Positions 1-8,730 of a stretch of DNA of 64,000 bases are shown here, one piece after another. The DNA is taken from positions 39,159-103,158 of IMG/VR virus record IMGVR_UViG_3300027833_000022; one strand, given 5' to 3'. The translations under genes and the position numbers were made by a program. The notes beneath the pieces were generated by a model that saw nothing but the letters and a program-made list of their open reading frames with translations, did not search any database and had not been told where the DNA came from. Source of the DNA: a virus. Position 1 is the first letter of the stretch, and each line of letters begins with the position of its first letter.

Positions 1-3000
1 GAATTAATACTTGTTCCAGTTTGAATTACGTCTGATCCAGTTAATGCACATCCGTCTGAACCATTTCCACCTGCTGCTGTGTCAGAACCAGGCAATCCTA
101 CACCAGCGTACTGAATAGAACAATCTAACCAACCACCAGCACCACTAGAATTATCTACTTGGGTTCCCGGAGATGCGATCCACATACCAGATATTCCAGT
201 AGCGGCAATGATTACATCAAAATTGGCAACCACTCTTCTACGGAATGCAAATGTAAAATATTGTGTACCTGTGTCTGCGCTTCTATCTGGTCCCAATGGT
301 AAATATCCCGTGCCATAGTCAACTGTATTATGTGTTATTTTTCCCCAACGCACAGTTGCTTCTTGTGTTCCACTCACGTCTATTGCACCAATAAAAGGTG
401 TCGCTGAGTAATCTGTTGCACTATTTATGGTAGGCGTATCGGTGCTATCTGAAAGAAAGTCAGCAATACGAATCGCACCATCTGTAATGACACCATTTCC
501 TAATCCACTTGCTACTGGAATTGCATATTCCAATATACCAGTGGGAGAAGATGTATGTACTTGAATTTTTTCTACAAGATGTGCATAATTACCTGTACCA
601 TTTACGTTATATGTTCTAACTTTTAATGTTTCAACTGCTGCTATATTTGATGATGTAATATTAATTGTTTGATCAGCATATTGATAATTTAACGTGTTTG
701 CTGCTGGAATATTGTTGGTTAAATAAACAATATCTTCTAAATCTGAATAAGTTTTATATTGAGTACTAATTGTTGCACCATAAGTGCTTTCTGAATTAGT
801 ACCATTTGAAATTTCAAATACATTACTTGTATCTTTGTATGCTTGACCTATCCAATTATTTACTGTCACGCCCGATAATGTTAATTGGGGATTACCAGTG
901 TTATAATAAGGTATTCCTGAAATATATCTGTAACTTCCCGCAACATTTTCTGTTAGTGTAGCATTTGATACGTCATTGCTTGGTACACTTGTATGATCGT
1001 CACATACTACTGTGACATAGTTTGTGTTACCAGTTGTACTATGTTCAATACGCTGATCATTGACACCAGTTGTATATTCAGAAAAAGGTTTAGTTATTTT
1101 TGAATCAAACGTTTGGAAAAATCCAGTAGGATATGTTGATGTACTTATGGTATTATGTGCATCTCTTTGATCACTGATAACTAAACTTGAAAAAGTTCCA
1201 TTTTCATTTAATGCAGTTGTAAAAGTTTTATCACCATCTGCAACACCATTAACTATTGCAGTAACTGTACCTGCTAATCCATTGAATGAATTTGATGCAA
1301 TTGATGTATCTAGTGTGCCATTTGTATATCTCCTCGCAGTCGAAGTTTGTAAACTTGCACCTGCTACTAACGGATTTGTTGCACTATTATCTGTAAATCC
1401 ATGTGCTAATTTAGGACTGTGTCCTTGTGCTGGATCTGCGAGTGTTATTGTCTTACTAGACAATCCAGATGGTGCAGATGGAATTGCATTTACTTGGAAT
1501 GTTAAATTAGCAGAATCTGTCTGAGTAGTTATATCAGGAGTGCCTGATACTGTAAAATCTAATTGATAATTTCCAGCACCAACACCAGTGAAGTCATGAT
1601 TTACACTATCTAAACCTACTTCTGTATCATTACCACTACTATCATTCCAATTATATACATGACTATCACCATGTTCACTTGTATTGCTTACTGTGACTAA
1701 TGCTCTGTTAACACCTGTATAGTCTATACCATCATATACATCATACTGATTATCGCCACTGCGATTTGAAATTGTATCCGCTGAACCTGCAATTGTTGCT
1801 CTGACATCTGGTTCAACATGTATTACAAAGTCTGTACTTGTAAATGGACTGCTAGTATGACTATTGATAACTTGTAAGTTACCAGTAAAATCTTGTGCTG
1901 TATTATTTCCTGCCAATGTATATTTGTGTGTTATTGTTTGTCCAGTATCACCTGATTGATTAGTACCTGCATTTACTGTTGTAATTGTTCCATCACCAAA
2001 ATCCCATCTGTAAGTCGTTCCAAATGTACTGTAATTACCAATAGATGATTCCGTATTGTTTGTAAATATAACTGATAATCCGTTGATAGATTCTTCATTA
2101 ATTCCTGTGACAATATTTGAACTTGTATCTGGAGTATGTGTATCATAAAGCAAATATGAAGAATTATCATCTAGTGGCAAAATTGATTGTTGCGCAGTAG
2201 TATGACTATCTAATGTTAATGTTACAGTGCGCTGTACTTCTGATTCTGTACTAATAGCAAATGTATGCGCCAATCGACTACCATTAACACCACCTGCGGA
2301 AGTTTCATTATTAATGATATCATCTGGGGTTCCATCAGACCAGTTCCATGTATATTGAACTACTGCGCCCATTCCAAGTGTATTTGATGTTGTATTTTCA
2401 AAGTAAACAGTATCACCATCATCCCAATATGTAAGTTGATTTCCACCTACTGCTTGTGAGTATGCGGCAAATGTTACTACAGGATCTGGTGTGAATATTT
2501 CTATATAATTTTCTATTAATTTTGATGCTGAACTACCTTCGCCAACACCACTTTCATTAAATGCAGTTACATTTACATCGAATGGAGAACCTATCCAATT
2601 ATCATATACATGAGACGGAGTTGAATCAGTAGTAGCAGTTGTAGTAACTCCATCGCCCCAATTAATTGTATATCGATTTGCATTTCCGACAACTGTGGTA
2701 GAAAGAGTTGCAGTTAATCCAGCACCGCCAGAAACATTATTGGATGAAAAATCAACTGATTTAACATAGGTATTTACTCTTATATTTTCAATAACTTCAG
2801 CAAGATTAGAAGTCTGTGAATCACCATAAGTTTCGATATTTTCAATTGAAGTTTCTAGGAATACTTTAGTAACTGCGTCTTGGTTATCAACAGGATCAAG
2901 AAGATCAGTAATACGATTATTAGATACATTAATGTTATTCTCAATGCCGACCGTGTCTAACGTTAGGTCGTTCTCAGATGACGTTATTTTATTCTGAGTA

Positions 3001-3020
3001 TGATTGGTATTTACTGCCAT
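1..3020 (-). CDS. PKD-repeat tail fibre/adhesin, partial
   Basis: An uninterrupted minus-strand frame runs from an ATG at 3020 off the left edge, giving at least 1006 residues without a stop. A good ribosome site (AGGGG) lies about 8 bases before the ATG. Three PKD-like modules are marked by the motifs WGDG (near residue 122), WSDG (near 227) and FGDG (near 342). A fourth degenerate beta-sandwich follows near 460. The later part is Thr/Asn/Ser-rich and ends with a Gly-rich segment of the kind seen in distal fibre proteins. PKD domains are extracellular beta-sandwiches that often bind sugars or proteins, so a receptor-binding virion protein is inferred. A late-type promoter box lies 77 bases upstream. 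The true C terminus is outside the window. Confidence 0.85.
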   Translation of the reverse strand, partial: MAVNTNHTQNKITSSENDLTLDTVGIENNINVSNNRITDLLDPVDNQDAVTKVFLETSIENIETYGDSQTSNLAEVIENIRVNTYVKSVDFSSNNVSGGAGLTATLSTTVVGNANRYTINWGDGVTTTATTDSTPSHVYDNWIGSPFDVNVTAFNESGVGEGSSASKLIENYIEIFTPDPVVTFAAYSQAVGGNQLTYWDDGDTVYFENTTSNTLGMGAVVQYTWNWSDGTPDDIINNETSAGGVNGSRLAHTFAISTESEVQRTVTLTLDSHTTAQQSILPLDDNSSYLLYDTHTPDTSSNIVTGINEESINGLSVIFTNNTESSIGNYSTFGTTYRWDFGDGTITTVNAGTNQSGDTGQTITHKYTLAGNNTAQDFTGNLQVINSHTSSPFTSTDFVIHVEPDVRATIAGSADTISNRSGDNQYDVYDGIDYTGVNRALVTVSNTSEHGDSHVYNWNDSSGNDTEVGLDSVNHDFTGVGAGNYQLDFTVSGTPDITTQTDSANLTFQVNAIPSAPSGLSSKTITLADPAQGHSPKLAHGFTDNSATNPLVAGASLQTSTARRYTNGTLDTSIASNSFNGLAGTVTAIVNGVADGDKTFTTALNENGTFSSLVISDQRDAHNTISTSTYPTGFFQTFDSKITKPFSEYTTGVNDQRIEHSTTGNTNYVTVVCDDHTSVPSNDVSNATLTENVAGSYRYISGIPYYNTGNPQLTLSGVTVNNWIGQAYKDTSNVFEISNGTNSESTYGATISTQYKTYSDLEDIVYLTNNIPAANTLNYQYADQTINITSSNIAAVETLKVRTYNVNGTGNYAHLVEKIQVHTSSPTGILEYAIPVASGLGNGVITDGAIRIADFLSDSTDTPTINSATDYSATPFIGAIDVSGTQEATVRWGKITHNTVDYGTGYLPLGPDRSADTGTQYFTFAFRRRVVANFDVIIAATGISGMWIASPGTQVDNSSGAGGWLDCSIQYAGVGLPGSDTAAGGNGSDGCALTGSDVIQTGTSIN

Positions 3021-3096
3021 TTATGTACCCCTATTACATTGTTTCTATTAATCGTTGTATTATTGCTTTGTCTTATTCGACTATATTCTATGTTAC

Positions 3097-3104
3097 TATT
3101 TATA
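3097..3104 (-). promoter_or_regulatory. T4-type late promoter box TATAAATA
   Basis: The minus strand reads TATAAATA, identical to the T4 late promoter core recognised by gp55. It sits 77 bases upstream of the adhesin start at 3020. Confidence 0.75.
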
Positions 3105-3636
3105 CTGTTATAATTGCTCCATTTACAGAGGTCACAGCCCAACCCGCAATTGTATAAACTATGGTAACAGATTCACCTATATTTGTCAAGTTAAATGATG
3201 TATATCCCAATGAGGTAGTTGGGGTTATAACTACAGTCCCAGTTGGTGTTCCTGTAACTGCAATTACCTTTATCTGTCCTTCTGTACCATTGCCCAATGC
3301 TAATGCTAAACTTGTTGTTGCATTAAGATATGATACACTTGAATTGGCATTAATTGTGGTTGTCGCCACGGTAGGACTCACATCGATAATAACACCTGAT
3401 CCTGTATTGCCCAATGTGACTATATCACCATTTGCAACAATACTTCCGTCTACATATAAATGCCCACCAATATATCCACCACCAGTTACATTTAGTGCTG
3501 CATCTCCAAGAGTCGGAGTTGCTAAATTCACGTTTGAAATATTGGTGATATTGAGTTTTGAACTGATTCCACTAATGGTATCTATCGTACCTAATATATG
3601 TAGTGAACCACTATCTGGGTTTATTACTGATGACAT
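3100..3636 (-). CDS. small fibre-like virion structural protein
   Basis: This 178-residue protein is rich in Thr, Val, Ile, Asn and Gly, with alternating short beta-strand patterns and a GGHLYVDGSIVANGDI-like stretch near residues 55-70. That pattern is typical of repetitive beta-helical or knitted fibre segments of tailed phages. It has no signal peptide or membrane segment. The start has a strong ribosome site (CGGAGAATATA) and a late-type box CATAAATA 33 bases upstream. It lies just before the large adhesin on the same strand. A fibre or fibre-cap role is inferred from composition and context only. Confidence 0.65.
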   Translation of the reverse strand: MSSVINPDSGSLHILGTIDTISGISSKLNITNISNVNLATPTLGDAALNVTGGGYIGGHLYVDGSIVANGDIVTLGNTGSGVIIDVSPTVATTTINANSSVSYLNATTSLALALGNGTEGQIKVIAVTGTPTGTVVITPTTSLGYTSFNLTNIGESVTIVYTIAGWAVTSVNGAIITV

Positions 3637-3668
3637 TATATTCTCCGTTTATGCACTATGTACATACT

Positions 3669-3676
3669 TATTTATG
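3669..3676 (-). promoter_or_regulatory. late promoter box CATAAATA
   Basis: The minus strand reads GCATAAATA, 33 bases before the ATG at 3636. The same box at the same spacing precedes the portal gene at 10564. A second weaker box, GATAAATA, lies at 3685-3692. Confidence 0.7.
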
Positions 3677-3701
3677 CTTTTAAGTATTTATCAAATTTCA
3701 C

Positions 3702-3730
3702 TTGACAAGTGATATACTTTACTGTAAAAT
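3702..3730 (+). promoter_or_regulatory. sigma70-type promoter TTGACA-N17-TAAAAT
   Basis: TTGACA at 3702-3707 is followed after exactly 17 bases by TAAAAT at 3725-3730, 30 bases before the ATG at 3761. It would drive the metallopeptidase gene with host polymerase, probably early in infection. It is divergent from the late box at 3669. Confidence 0.8.
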
Positions 3731-3760
3731 AGGTAAGTAAGTTAATTATTGAGATAATAT

Positions 3761-4432
3761 ATGAATATCAAACCAGATACTAATTTCAGTGCTGCTATAG
3801 AAGAAATCATAGATCGCTCAAATATCGAGTATTTAATTTTTCTTGAAAATAATGATGATGTCGATGATATAGAAGAATTATCAGATATATTAAATTCCAA
3901 TAACATAGAAGAGTTATCTATTGAATTTATTGTAAATGACAAGCCTCGTGCGGACAAAGATGAATGGATTTCTGCAATGGCAGATTGGTCAATTCTAGAT
4001 GGTAAAACAATAACTGTAATCTTGCATTCAAAAAATCTTGAGAATGTATGGGGACCTGATTCATTCAAAGAAATCGTAATGAAGATGCTTGCACATGAAA
4101 CTATTCACTTCAATCAATATGATAAAATTAGTCCTCTCGTAATAGAAACTCTACGATCTGGACATCAAAAAGGATTGATACTTAAAGAGAATGGGGGCAG
4201 TGATAGAGATTGGATGCGTAGTTACTTGCGTGACCCGCATGAAATAATGGCGTATGGTCACGATCTATCTGTTGAGATTAAAGAATCTAGTAACCCATCG
4301 ATTGCTTTGCGTAATCCAGAAATGTTTATTGATGAATTACCAGTTTATGCCCGCTATCGTGCTATATTCCCTAAGGGAGCAAATCAAATAAAACAGTTAC
4401 TTAAATATACAGCGAGTTACTATGCAAATTAA
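3761..4432 (+). CDS. predicted zinc metallopeptidase (HExxH)
   Basis: The 223-residue protein contains HETIH at residues 112-116, a gluzincin-type HExxH zinc motif in a hydrophobic helix (MLAHETIHFNQ). About 45 residues later PHEIMAYGHDL offers Glu161 as a likely third ligand. The first 60 residues are acidic. No signal peptide or transmembrane segment is visible, so it probably acts in the host cytoplasm or in the virion. It is the first gene behind a sigma70-type promoter and is followed with an 11-base overlap by a small gene. The target is unknown: host takeover or virion processing are both possible. The zinc-peptidase assignment rests on the motif alone. Confidence 0.7.
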   Translation: MNIKPDTNFSAAIEEIIDRSNIEYLIFLENNDDVDDIEELSDILNSNNIEELSIEFIVNDKPRADKDEWISAMADWSILDGKTITVILHSKNLENVWGPDSFKEIVMKMLAHETIHFNQYDKISPLVIETLRSGHQKGLILKENGGSDRDWMRSYLRDPHEIMAYGHDLSVEIKESSNPSIALRNPEMFIDELPVYARYRAIFPKGANQIKQLLKYTASYYAN

Positions 4433-4730
4433 AAGGTTAGATAGACGATCTAAATTATTTCATTTTGGATTTAATTATAAAATAGAAAATGATATATTTA
4501 ACTCTAATGAAATGATACCAACATCACTAAAGAAGTTAGTAGGCAACGATAACAAAAAATATATATTTTTTGATTCTAGTGAAAGTTTAAAAAGTATGCG
4601 AAATTCTACATTTACTATGAAGCGACTATACAATGGTGATGTAGCATATCATTATGACTGTAACATCAAATGTGAAGTATATTATATTAAACATGAATCT
4701 ACATTAGCATTACTAAAACTTAGTTTATAA
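4422..4730 (+). CDS. hypothetical protein, 102 aa
   Basis: This small basic protein is translationally coupled to the metallopeptidase (11-base overlap) and ends at a strong terminator. I recognise no domain. It contains a Lys/Arg-rich N terminus and aromatic residues spaced as in a small alpha/beta fold, with no membrane segment. Shared promoter and terminator with the peptidase suggest a two-gene early unit. Confidence 0.6.
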   Translation: MQIKRLDRRSKLFHFGFNYKIENDIFNSNEMIPTSLKKLVGNDNKKYIFFDSSESLKSMRNSTFTMKRLYNGDVAYHYDCNIKCEVYYIKHESTLALLKLSL

Positions 4731-4732
4731 AC

Positions 4733-4761
4733 AAAAAAAACAGCCCGTAGGCTGTTTTTTT
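4733..4761. terminator. bidirectional rho-independent terminator
   Basis: AACAGCC, loop CGTA, GGCTGTT form a perfect stem flanked by A8 on the left and T7 on the right. It can stop both the plus-strand unit ending at 4730 and the minus-strand capsid gene ending at 4784. Confidence 0.9.
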
Positions 4762-4783
4762 ATTTCTAATTTAAAATTAGGGT

Positions 4784-5947
4784 TTACTGGAAAGACAATG
4801 CCGTTGCATCAACGCCAATCTTAGCCAAGTAGTCTGCTGCATTACCAAGAGATGAAGCCTGGTTATTCAACTCAACATAACCATAACGAGTCATGAATGA
4901 CACAGTAGGTTCGAATGTTGATGGATCTAGTACAGTACCAGAAGACATTAGTGGAATATATGGGCAGTAGAATGCTGCTGCGTCCATTTCGCCGTCACCC
5001 TTATATCCTACTAGGATTGGAGTAGCGTCAGAAGCGTACTGATCAACAAATACTTTCATAGTGTTGTTCAACATACCAACAAACTTAGTGTTAGTAGGTG
5101 CTTCAAAAGGACCTTCAGTTGTACGTGCAAACGCAGAAGTAGTAGCAGATTGTAATACAGTCAACATAGTTGGTGAAACTACAACGTAGTTACCAGCGCC
5201 ACGACGAGTACGTGCTGCGATCAAGTTTGCTGCGCGATTAATCAAAACTGCTAGTGCTGCGTGCTGATCACCTACGAAAGTTGCTACGCCAGAAACGTTG
5301 CCTTGATCGTATGTATCGGTTGCAGTACCAGAAAGAGCGCGTAAAGAAGTAAGAACTTCTTGGTCGATCTCTGCTGTGATTTCTTGTGCAAGTGCTTGCA
5401 TGATTTCAGCTTCAACGTCAAGACCGTGCATTGAGTTAGCATCTTGTGCTGCTTCAAAAGTCCAACGTGCTGACAACTTACGTGTCTTCGCTTCAACAGT
5501 CTGCTTCAATACTTGGATTGAAAGCTTACGACCCGCTGATGCTTCAAGAGCTGAAGTTGCTGCTGGTCCACCAGTAGCATCATCACCAGAATAGCCTTTA
5601 GCGATAGCGAATGGAGACAATGCTTCGTCGCCTGCTGTTACGCCAGTTGCTGCTTCAGAATAACGCACACGCAATGTGTGAATTTGTCCAACAGGACCAG
5701 TCATTGGCTGAACACCAACCAATTCGTTAGCGATTACGGTAGGCATTACACGACGGATGACAGGTAAAATTACCTTGTTCATAGTAGCGATGTTGCCAGC
5801 CATTGTAGAACCAGTTGCTGCTGATTCTGTTAAATAGTTCTTAGTGTTTTCAAGCACAGATTCCATTACAGATTTCTTGTTGCCTGTTAAACCGTCAGTT
5901 AGAGCGTCTTTAGTTACGTTCCAGTTTTCAAATAAATTTTGTGACAT
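4784..5947 (-). CDS. gp23: major capsid protein gp23
   Basis: The 387-residue protein matches T4-type gp23: an N-terminal propeptide, then the conserved region around residues 50-95 with MNKVILPVIRRVMP and LVGVQPMTGPVGQIH motifs, and a long alpha/beta capsid body. It is shorter than T4 gp23 (521 aa), as in several marine T4-like phages that lack the insertion domain. Residues L39-T40-E41, followed by S42, fit the gp21 cleavage rule (Leu/Ile-x-Glu), which predicts maturation after Glu41. Upstream in transcription lie scaffold and protease genes. The ribosome site is AAAAGGAGTATACC before the ATG. Confidence 0.97.
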   Translation of the reverse strand: MSQNLFENWNVTKDALTDGLTGNKKSVMESVLENTKNYLTESAATGSTMAGNIATMNKVILPVIRRVMPTVIANELVGVQPMTGPVGQIHTLRVRYSEAATGVTAGDEALSPFAIAKGYSGDDATGGPAATSALEASAGRKLSIQVLKQTVEAKTRKLSARWTFEAAQDANSMHGLDVEAEIMQALAQEITAEIDQEVLTSLRALSGTATDTYDQGNVSGVATFVGDQHAALAVLINRAANLIAARTRRGAGNYVVVSPTMLTVLQSATTSAFARTTEGPFEAPTNTKFVGMLNNTMKVFVDQYASDATPILVGYKGDGEMDAAAFYCPYIPLMSSGTVLDPSTFEPTVSFMTRYGYVELNNQASSLGNAADYLAKIGVDATALSFQ

Positions 5948-5964
5948 TTTAGGTATACTCCTTT

Positions 5965-7074
5965 TTAGCTTATACCAGCTAATTTTTTAAGGTTAATGAT
6001 ATCTGCATTACTTTCAGTACTTTGATCGTGTGTGCTAGTTTTATCACCTGTGATCTCGCTAGTGCGGGACTCGTTAAGTTTTTGCGTAGTGCGTTTTTCA
6101 GTAGATGTAACAGTTTCATTCAAAACTGTGCCAATATACTTGTCATATGCTACAGTAAGTTTGCTAGTAGCAACGCTTTCAAGTAGATTTGACATTAACT
6201 CACGCTTGTCCTTCGACAAGGGCTTTAATAGATCAGCCATTACGTTATTACGTTCAGCGCGTTCATTAACTCGCTTTAGCTTTTTGTTTGCTGATTCAAT
6301 TAATGTTTCTTTTTCAGAAATAGTAGATTCTGATTCTGCTAAAGCAGTTTTCATATCTAATAGTTCAAGGCTTAATTTAGAAACCTGTGTGCCTTCTGCT
6401 AAATGTGAACTCATAAATTCAGTTGCAAAAGTTTCAAAAATCTTGCGTCCAAACATGTTTTCTTTAGCTAGCATGATATCTTCTTTAAGTGTGCTTAACT
6501 CGTCAGTCACTGTTGATTCAACAATGTTCGCTAATTTTGCACTTGCTTTAGAGATGAATTCACGCTTCGTCTCGGCAATCATTTTCTTGCCTTCTTGTAC
6601 CAATTTAACTTTCTCTGTTAACAGATCCTGTTTATCTTGGTGGAAATCGTTAAGTTCAGTAGTTAGTTGCTCCATTACAAAGTCTTCTAACTTTTCAAAG
6701 TTTCCTTCTTGTAGTTTGCGATCATCGCGCAATTCTGTAATTTCTTTCTTTAAAGTTTCCATTACAAAAGTGTCCAGCATCTTAGCATGTTCCGCAACTT
6801 GACTTGTGTAAGTCACCTTTGCGTCTACTGCTGCTTTTTTGTCTGCTGCGAATTCACGTAATTCCGTTGTAATTGTATCTGACATCATTGCGTCTAAGGC
6901 TTCCACCATTTGCTGCTTGTCAGTTTCATAACGATTTGCGAACTCTTCACGAAGTTCATTAGTCAATTCTTCACGTGCTTCAGTTAACTTAGTTTCCCAA
7001 GCTTCTGATAGTGTAGAACGAACTTCTTCTGAAAGAACTTCTGAACTTAGGAGTTGTTCAATTGCATTTGCCAT
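5965..7074 (-). CDS. gp22: prohead scaffold protein gp22
   Basis: This 369-residue, Glu/Lys/Ala-rich protein is almost wholly helical and predicted to be coiled coil (for example residues 20-240), typical of the gp22 internal scaffold that is degraded by gp21 during head maturation. Its place between gp23 and gp21 is the T4 order. Several Leu/Ile-x-Glu sites that could be cut by gp21 are present. The start overlaps the stop of gp21 (shared base 7074), showing translational coupling. Confidence 0.9.
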   Translation of the reverse strand: MANAIEQLLSSEVLSEEVRSTLSEAWETKLTEAREELTNELREEFANRYETDKQQMVEALDAMMSDTITTELREFAADKKAAVDAKVTYTSQVAEHAKMLDTFVMETLKKEITELRDDRKLQEGNFEKLEDFVMEQLTTELNDFHQDKQDLLTEKVKLVQEGKKMIAETKREFISKASAKLANIVESTVTDELSTLKEDIMLAKENMFGRKIFETFATEFMSSHLAEGTQVSKLSLELLDMKTALAESESTISEKETLIESANKKLKRVNERAERNNVMADLLKPLSKDKRELMSNLLESVATSKLTVAYDKYIGTVLNETVTSTEKRTTQKLNESRTSEITGDKTSTHDQSTESNADIINLKKLAGIS

Positions 7075-7715
7075 TATTTTCTCCTAATATCTAGGTTATT
7101 GATCATATTAAGTACCTCTTCCTGGAGATACTTTTCGGCTTTTGTATCGTGATTTATAGCTTTCGCAACGTCCATAATAATGTCGCTACGTCTACCATTC
7201 ATGATAGCCTCGTAGAGTGGGTCTGGATATGCATCTGGAGCACTTGGATTTGCAACAATATCAACTGTTACAATTTCAAATTCCGACACATTACCATCTG
7301 CACCTACGTTACCACTACCGCGACTCGACACGCCTAATTTTACGCCATTGTCCAACAAAGTTTTACATATGTTGCCCATTGGTGTTGGTAATAGTTTTAG
7401 CTTGCCATAACCATCATTACCGTTCATCCACATTTTTTCAATTATGTGTGATACTCGGTCCAGATTCACTTGTAGATCATCTGGGTGGTCTGCTTCGCCC
7501 AACACTGAATAACCACCTTGGATTTTTTCTTGAACCGAATTAACTGCTTTTCGAATTTCCGAAGATGGATATACGCGCTGATTTTGATTGCGTGCATCAC
7601 CTTGAACAAATATACCTTCCATGTACAAATCTTTTCCACCTTTGCCGTTATCCACAGCTTCAGTAACAATGTTTGCTTGATCGAAAGTTAAATGTTCATT
7701 TAGTGTGTTGCGCAT
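7074..7715 (-). CDS. gp21: prohead core protease gp21
   Basis: The 213-residue protein is a T4-type gp21 serine protease. His in the GEADHP motif (near residue 77) and Ser in GVSSRGSG (near residue 131) are the likely catalytic pair. The N-terminal MEGIFVQGDARNQN segment and VDIVANPSAPDA near residue 158 are typical of the family. It processes scaffold and capsid proteins at Leu/Ile-x-Glu sites. It lies two bases downstream of the acidic core protein gene and overlaps gp22, so the head genes form one operon. Confidence 0.93.
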   Translation of the reverse strand: MRNTLNEHLTFDQANIVTEAVDNGKGGKDLYMEGIFVQGDARNQNQRVYPSSEIRKAVNSVQEKIQGGYSVLGEADHPDDLQVNLDRVSHIIEKMWMNGNDGYGKLKLLPTPMGNICKTLLDNGVKLGVSSRGSGNVGADGNVSEFEIVTVDIVANPSAPDAYPDPLYEAIMNGRRSDIIMDVAKAINHDTKAEKYLQEEVLNMINNLDIRRK

Positions 7716-7717
7716 TT

Positions 7718-8524
7718 TTATTGTTTCATACCGCGCTTCTCAGCACCATGACCGCGAGTTTCTGGCTTCAATGAAGCGCCTTCGCCAGGATGTGTTACAC
7801 CCATGTCTTTTGCTGATTCGTCCGATAAGCCTTTCTTAGAGCCTTCAGATCCTTTTTCGCCAGTTGGAATTACTTTTCCACCCATGTCATTTTTGCCTGC
7901 AACTGGTGATGCTTTACCATCATCTCCTGCTGGCATTTCTGAAGGATGCATTCCATCTTTACCAATCTTTGTAAGATCAGCGGCTTCTTCTAATTCTTCA
8001 TATTGCTCTTCAAATTCTTCTTCTGGCTCAATGTCAGATGCGAAATCATCGGCTGGAAGTTCATCAGATAACTCTTCTTTTTCATCGTCCATCTCATCGC
8101 CCATCAACTGTGCGAATTCTGCTTTAAGATCAGCAAGTGCATCTTCAACGCTTAACATTGCGTCTTCGATTGCTGCTTCAGATTCTGGCTCCATATCCAT
8201 GTCGCCTTCAGCGTCCATGTCCATTTCATCATCAGATGCTAATTCAAATTCTGCTTCTGATTCTCCATCTTCGTCTTCCATTGCATACTCTTCTTCTGCT
8301 GCAATTTCTTCTTCGAATGCATCAACATCTTCGTCAAAATAAGATTCTTCAATCTCTTCTTCTTCTGAAATGTCATCTTCGACAATTTCATCCTGCTCCA
8401 CAAGACCTGACCATATCTCGCGAGCTTTGTCTACAAAAGCTTCATGTAATAAATCAGATGCTTTATCACCTTCTCCATTTACTAGGCTCTCAATGATCTT
8501 TGAATAACGATCTTGTACGCTCAT
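7718..8524 (-). CDS. acidic prohead core protein (gp68-like)
   Basis: This 268-residue protein has an N-terminal helical segment (residues 1-45, starting MSVQDRYSKIIESLV) followed by an extremely acidic Glu/Asp/Met-rich stretch (45-185) and a Gly/Lys-rich tail (185-268). Its location between portal and protease genes matches the T4 prohead core genes 67/68, whose products fill the prohead and are degraded. Composition suggests an intrinsically disordered scaffold component. The ribosome site CGGAGAATATAAA precedes the ATG, and a late box lies 35 bases upstream. Confidence 0.75.
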   Translation of the reverse strand: MSVQDRYSKIIESLVNGEGDKASDLLHEAFVDKAREIWSGLVEQDEIVEDDISEEEEIEESYFDEDVDAFEEEIAAEEEYAMEDEDGESEAEFELASDDEMDMDAEGDMDMEPESEAAIEDAMLSVEDALADLKAEFAQLMGDEMDDEKEELSDELPADDFASDIEPEEEFEEQYEELEEAADLTKIGKDGMHPSEMPAGDDGKASPVAGKNDMGGKVIPTGEKGSEGSKKGLSDESAKDMGVTHPGEGASLKPETRGHGAEKRGMKQ

Positions 8525-8558
8525 TTTATATTCTCCGTTTAATAAAATTTTATAAATC

Positions 8559-8566
8559 TATTTATT
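8559..8566 (-). promoter_or_regulatory. late promoter box AATAAATA
   Basis: The minus strand reads AATAAATA 35 bases before the ATG of the acidic core protein gene. The first base differs from T4 consensus. Spacing matches the boxes upstream of 3636 and 10564. Confidence 0.55.
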
Positions 8567-8650
8567 TAACTAATTCCACAGGCTACTAGGGAATTAATTT
8601 ATTACAGTAGTATTTAATACTTTTTGTCTATAACTAGCCAAATACACGTT

Positions 8651-8666
8651 TAAAATCGCGATTTTA
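8651..8666. repeat. 16-bp perfect palindrome in the head-gene gap
   Basis: TAAAATCG is followed directly by its reverse complement CGATTTTA. It lies in the 206-base gap between the acidic core gene and the small gene at 8731. A second, 13-base palindrome (AGTATT-T-AATACT) is at 8609-8621. Apart from these and two late-type boxes, I see no gene in this gap. Confidence 0.6.
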
Positions 8667-8714
8667 CAAATTTTTTACAAAAAAACAATTAATTACAGTA
8701 TAATCTATTACTTT

Positions 8715-8722
8715 TATTTAGC
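8715..8722 (-). promoter_or_regulatory. late-type box GCTAAATA
   Basis: The minus strand reads TTGCTAAATA just downstream of the stop of the 8731 gene. The same GCTAAATA octamer precedes genes at 21044 and 40683. It could start a transcript covering the acidic core gene, protease, scaffold and capsid genes. Confidence 0.5.
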
Positions 8723-8730
8723 AACATGTT

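Noticed and set aside
1282-1524. 80-codon plus-strand frame
   Set aside because: Lies inside the continuous minus-strand PKD adhesin frame.
3161-3712. 183-codon plus-strand frame opposite the small fibre protein
   Set aside because: Overlaps a minus-strand gene with good ribosome site and late promoter; no start signal of its own.
6032-6802. 256-codon plus-strand frame opposite gp22
   Set aside because: Antisense shadow of the well-supported scaffold gene; Ser/Phe/Val bias is typical of reversed helical coding sequence.
7803-8342. Long Ser-rich plus-strand frame opposite the acidic core gene
   Set aside because: A mirror of the Glu/Asp-codon-rich minus-strand gene; low complexity and no start signal.
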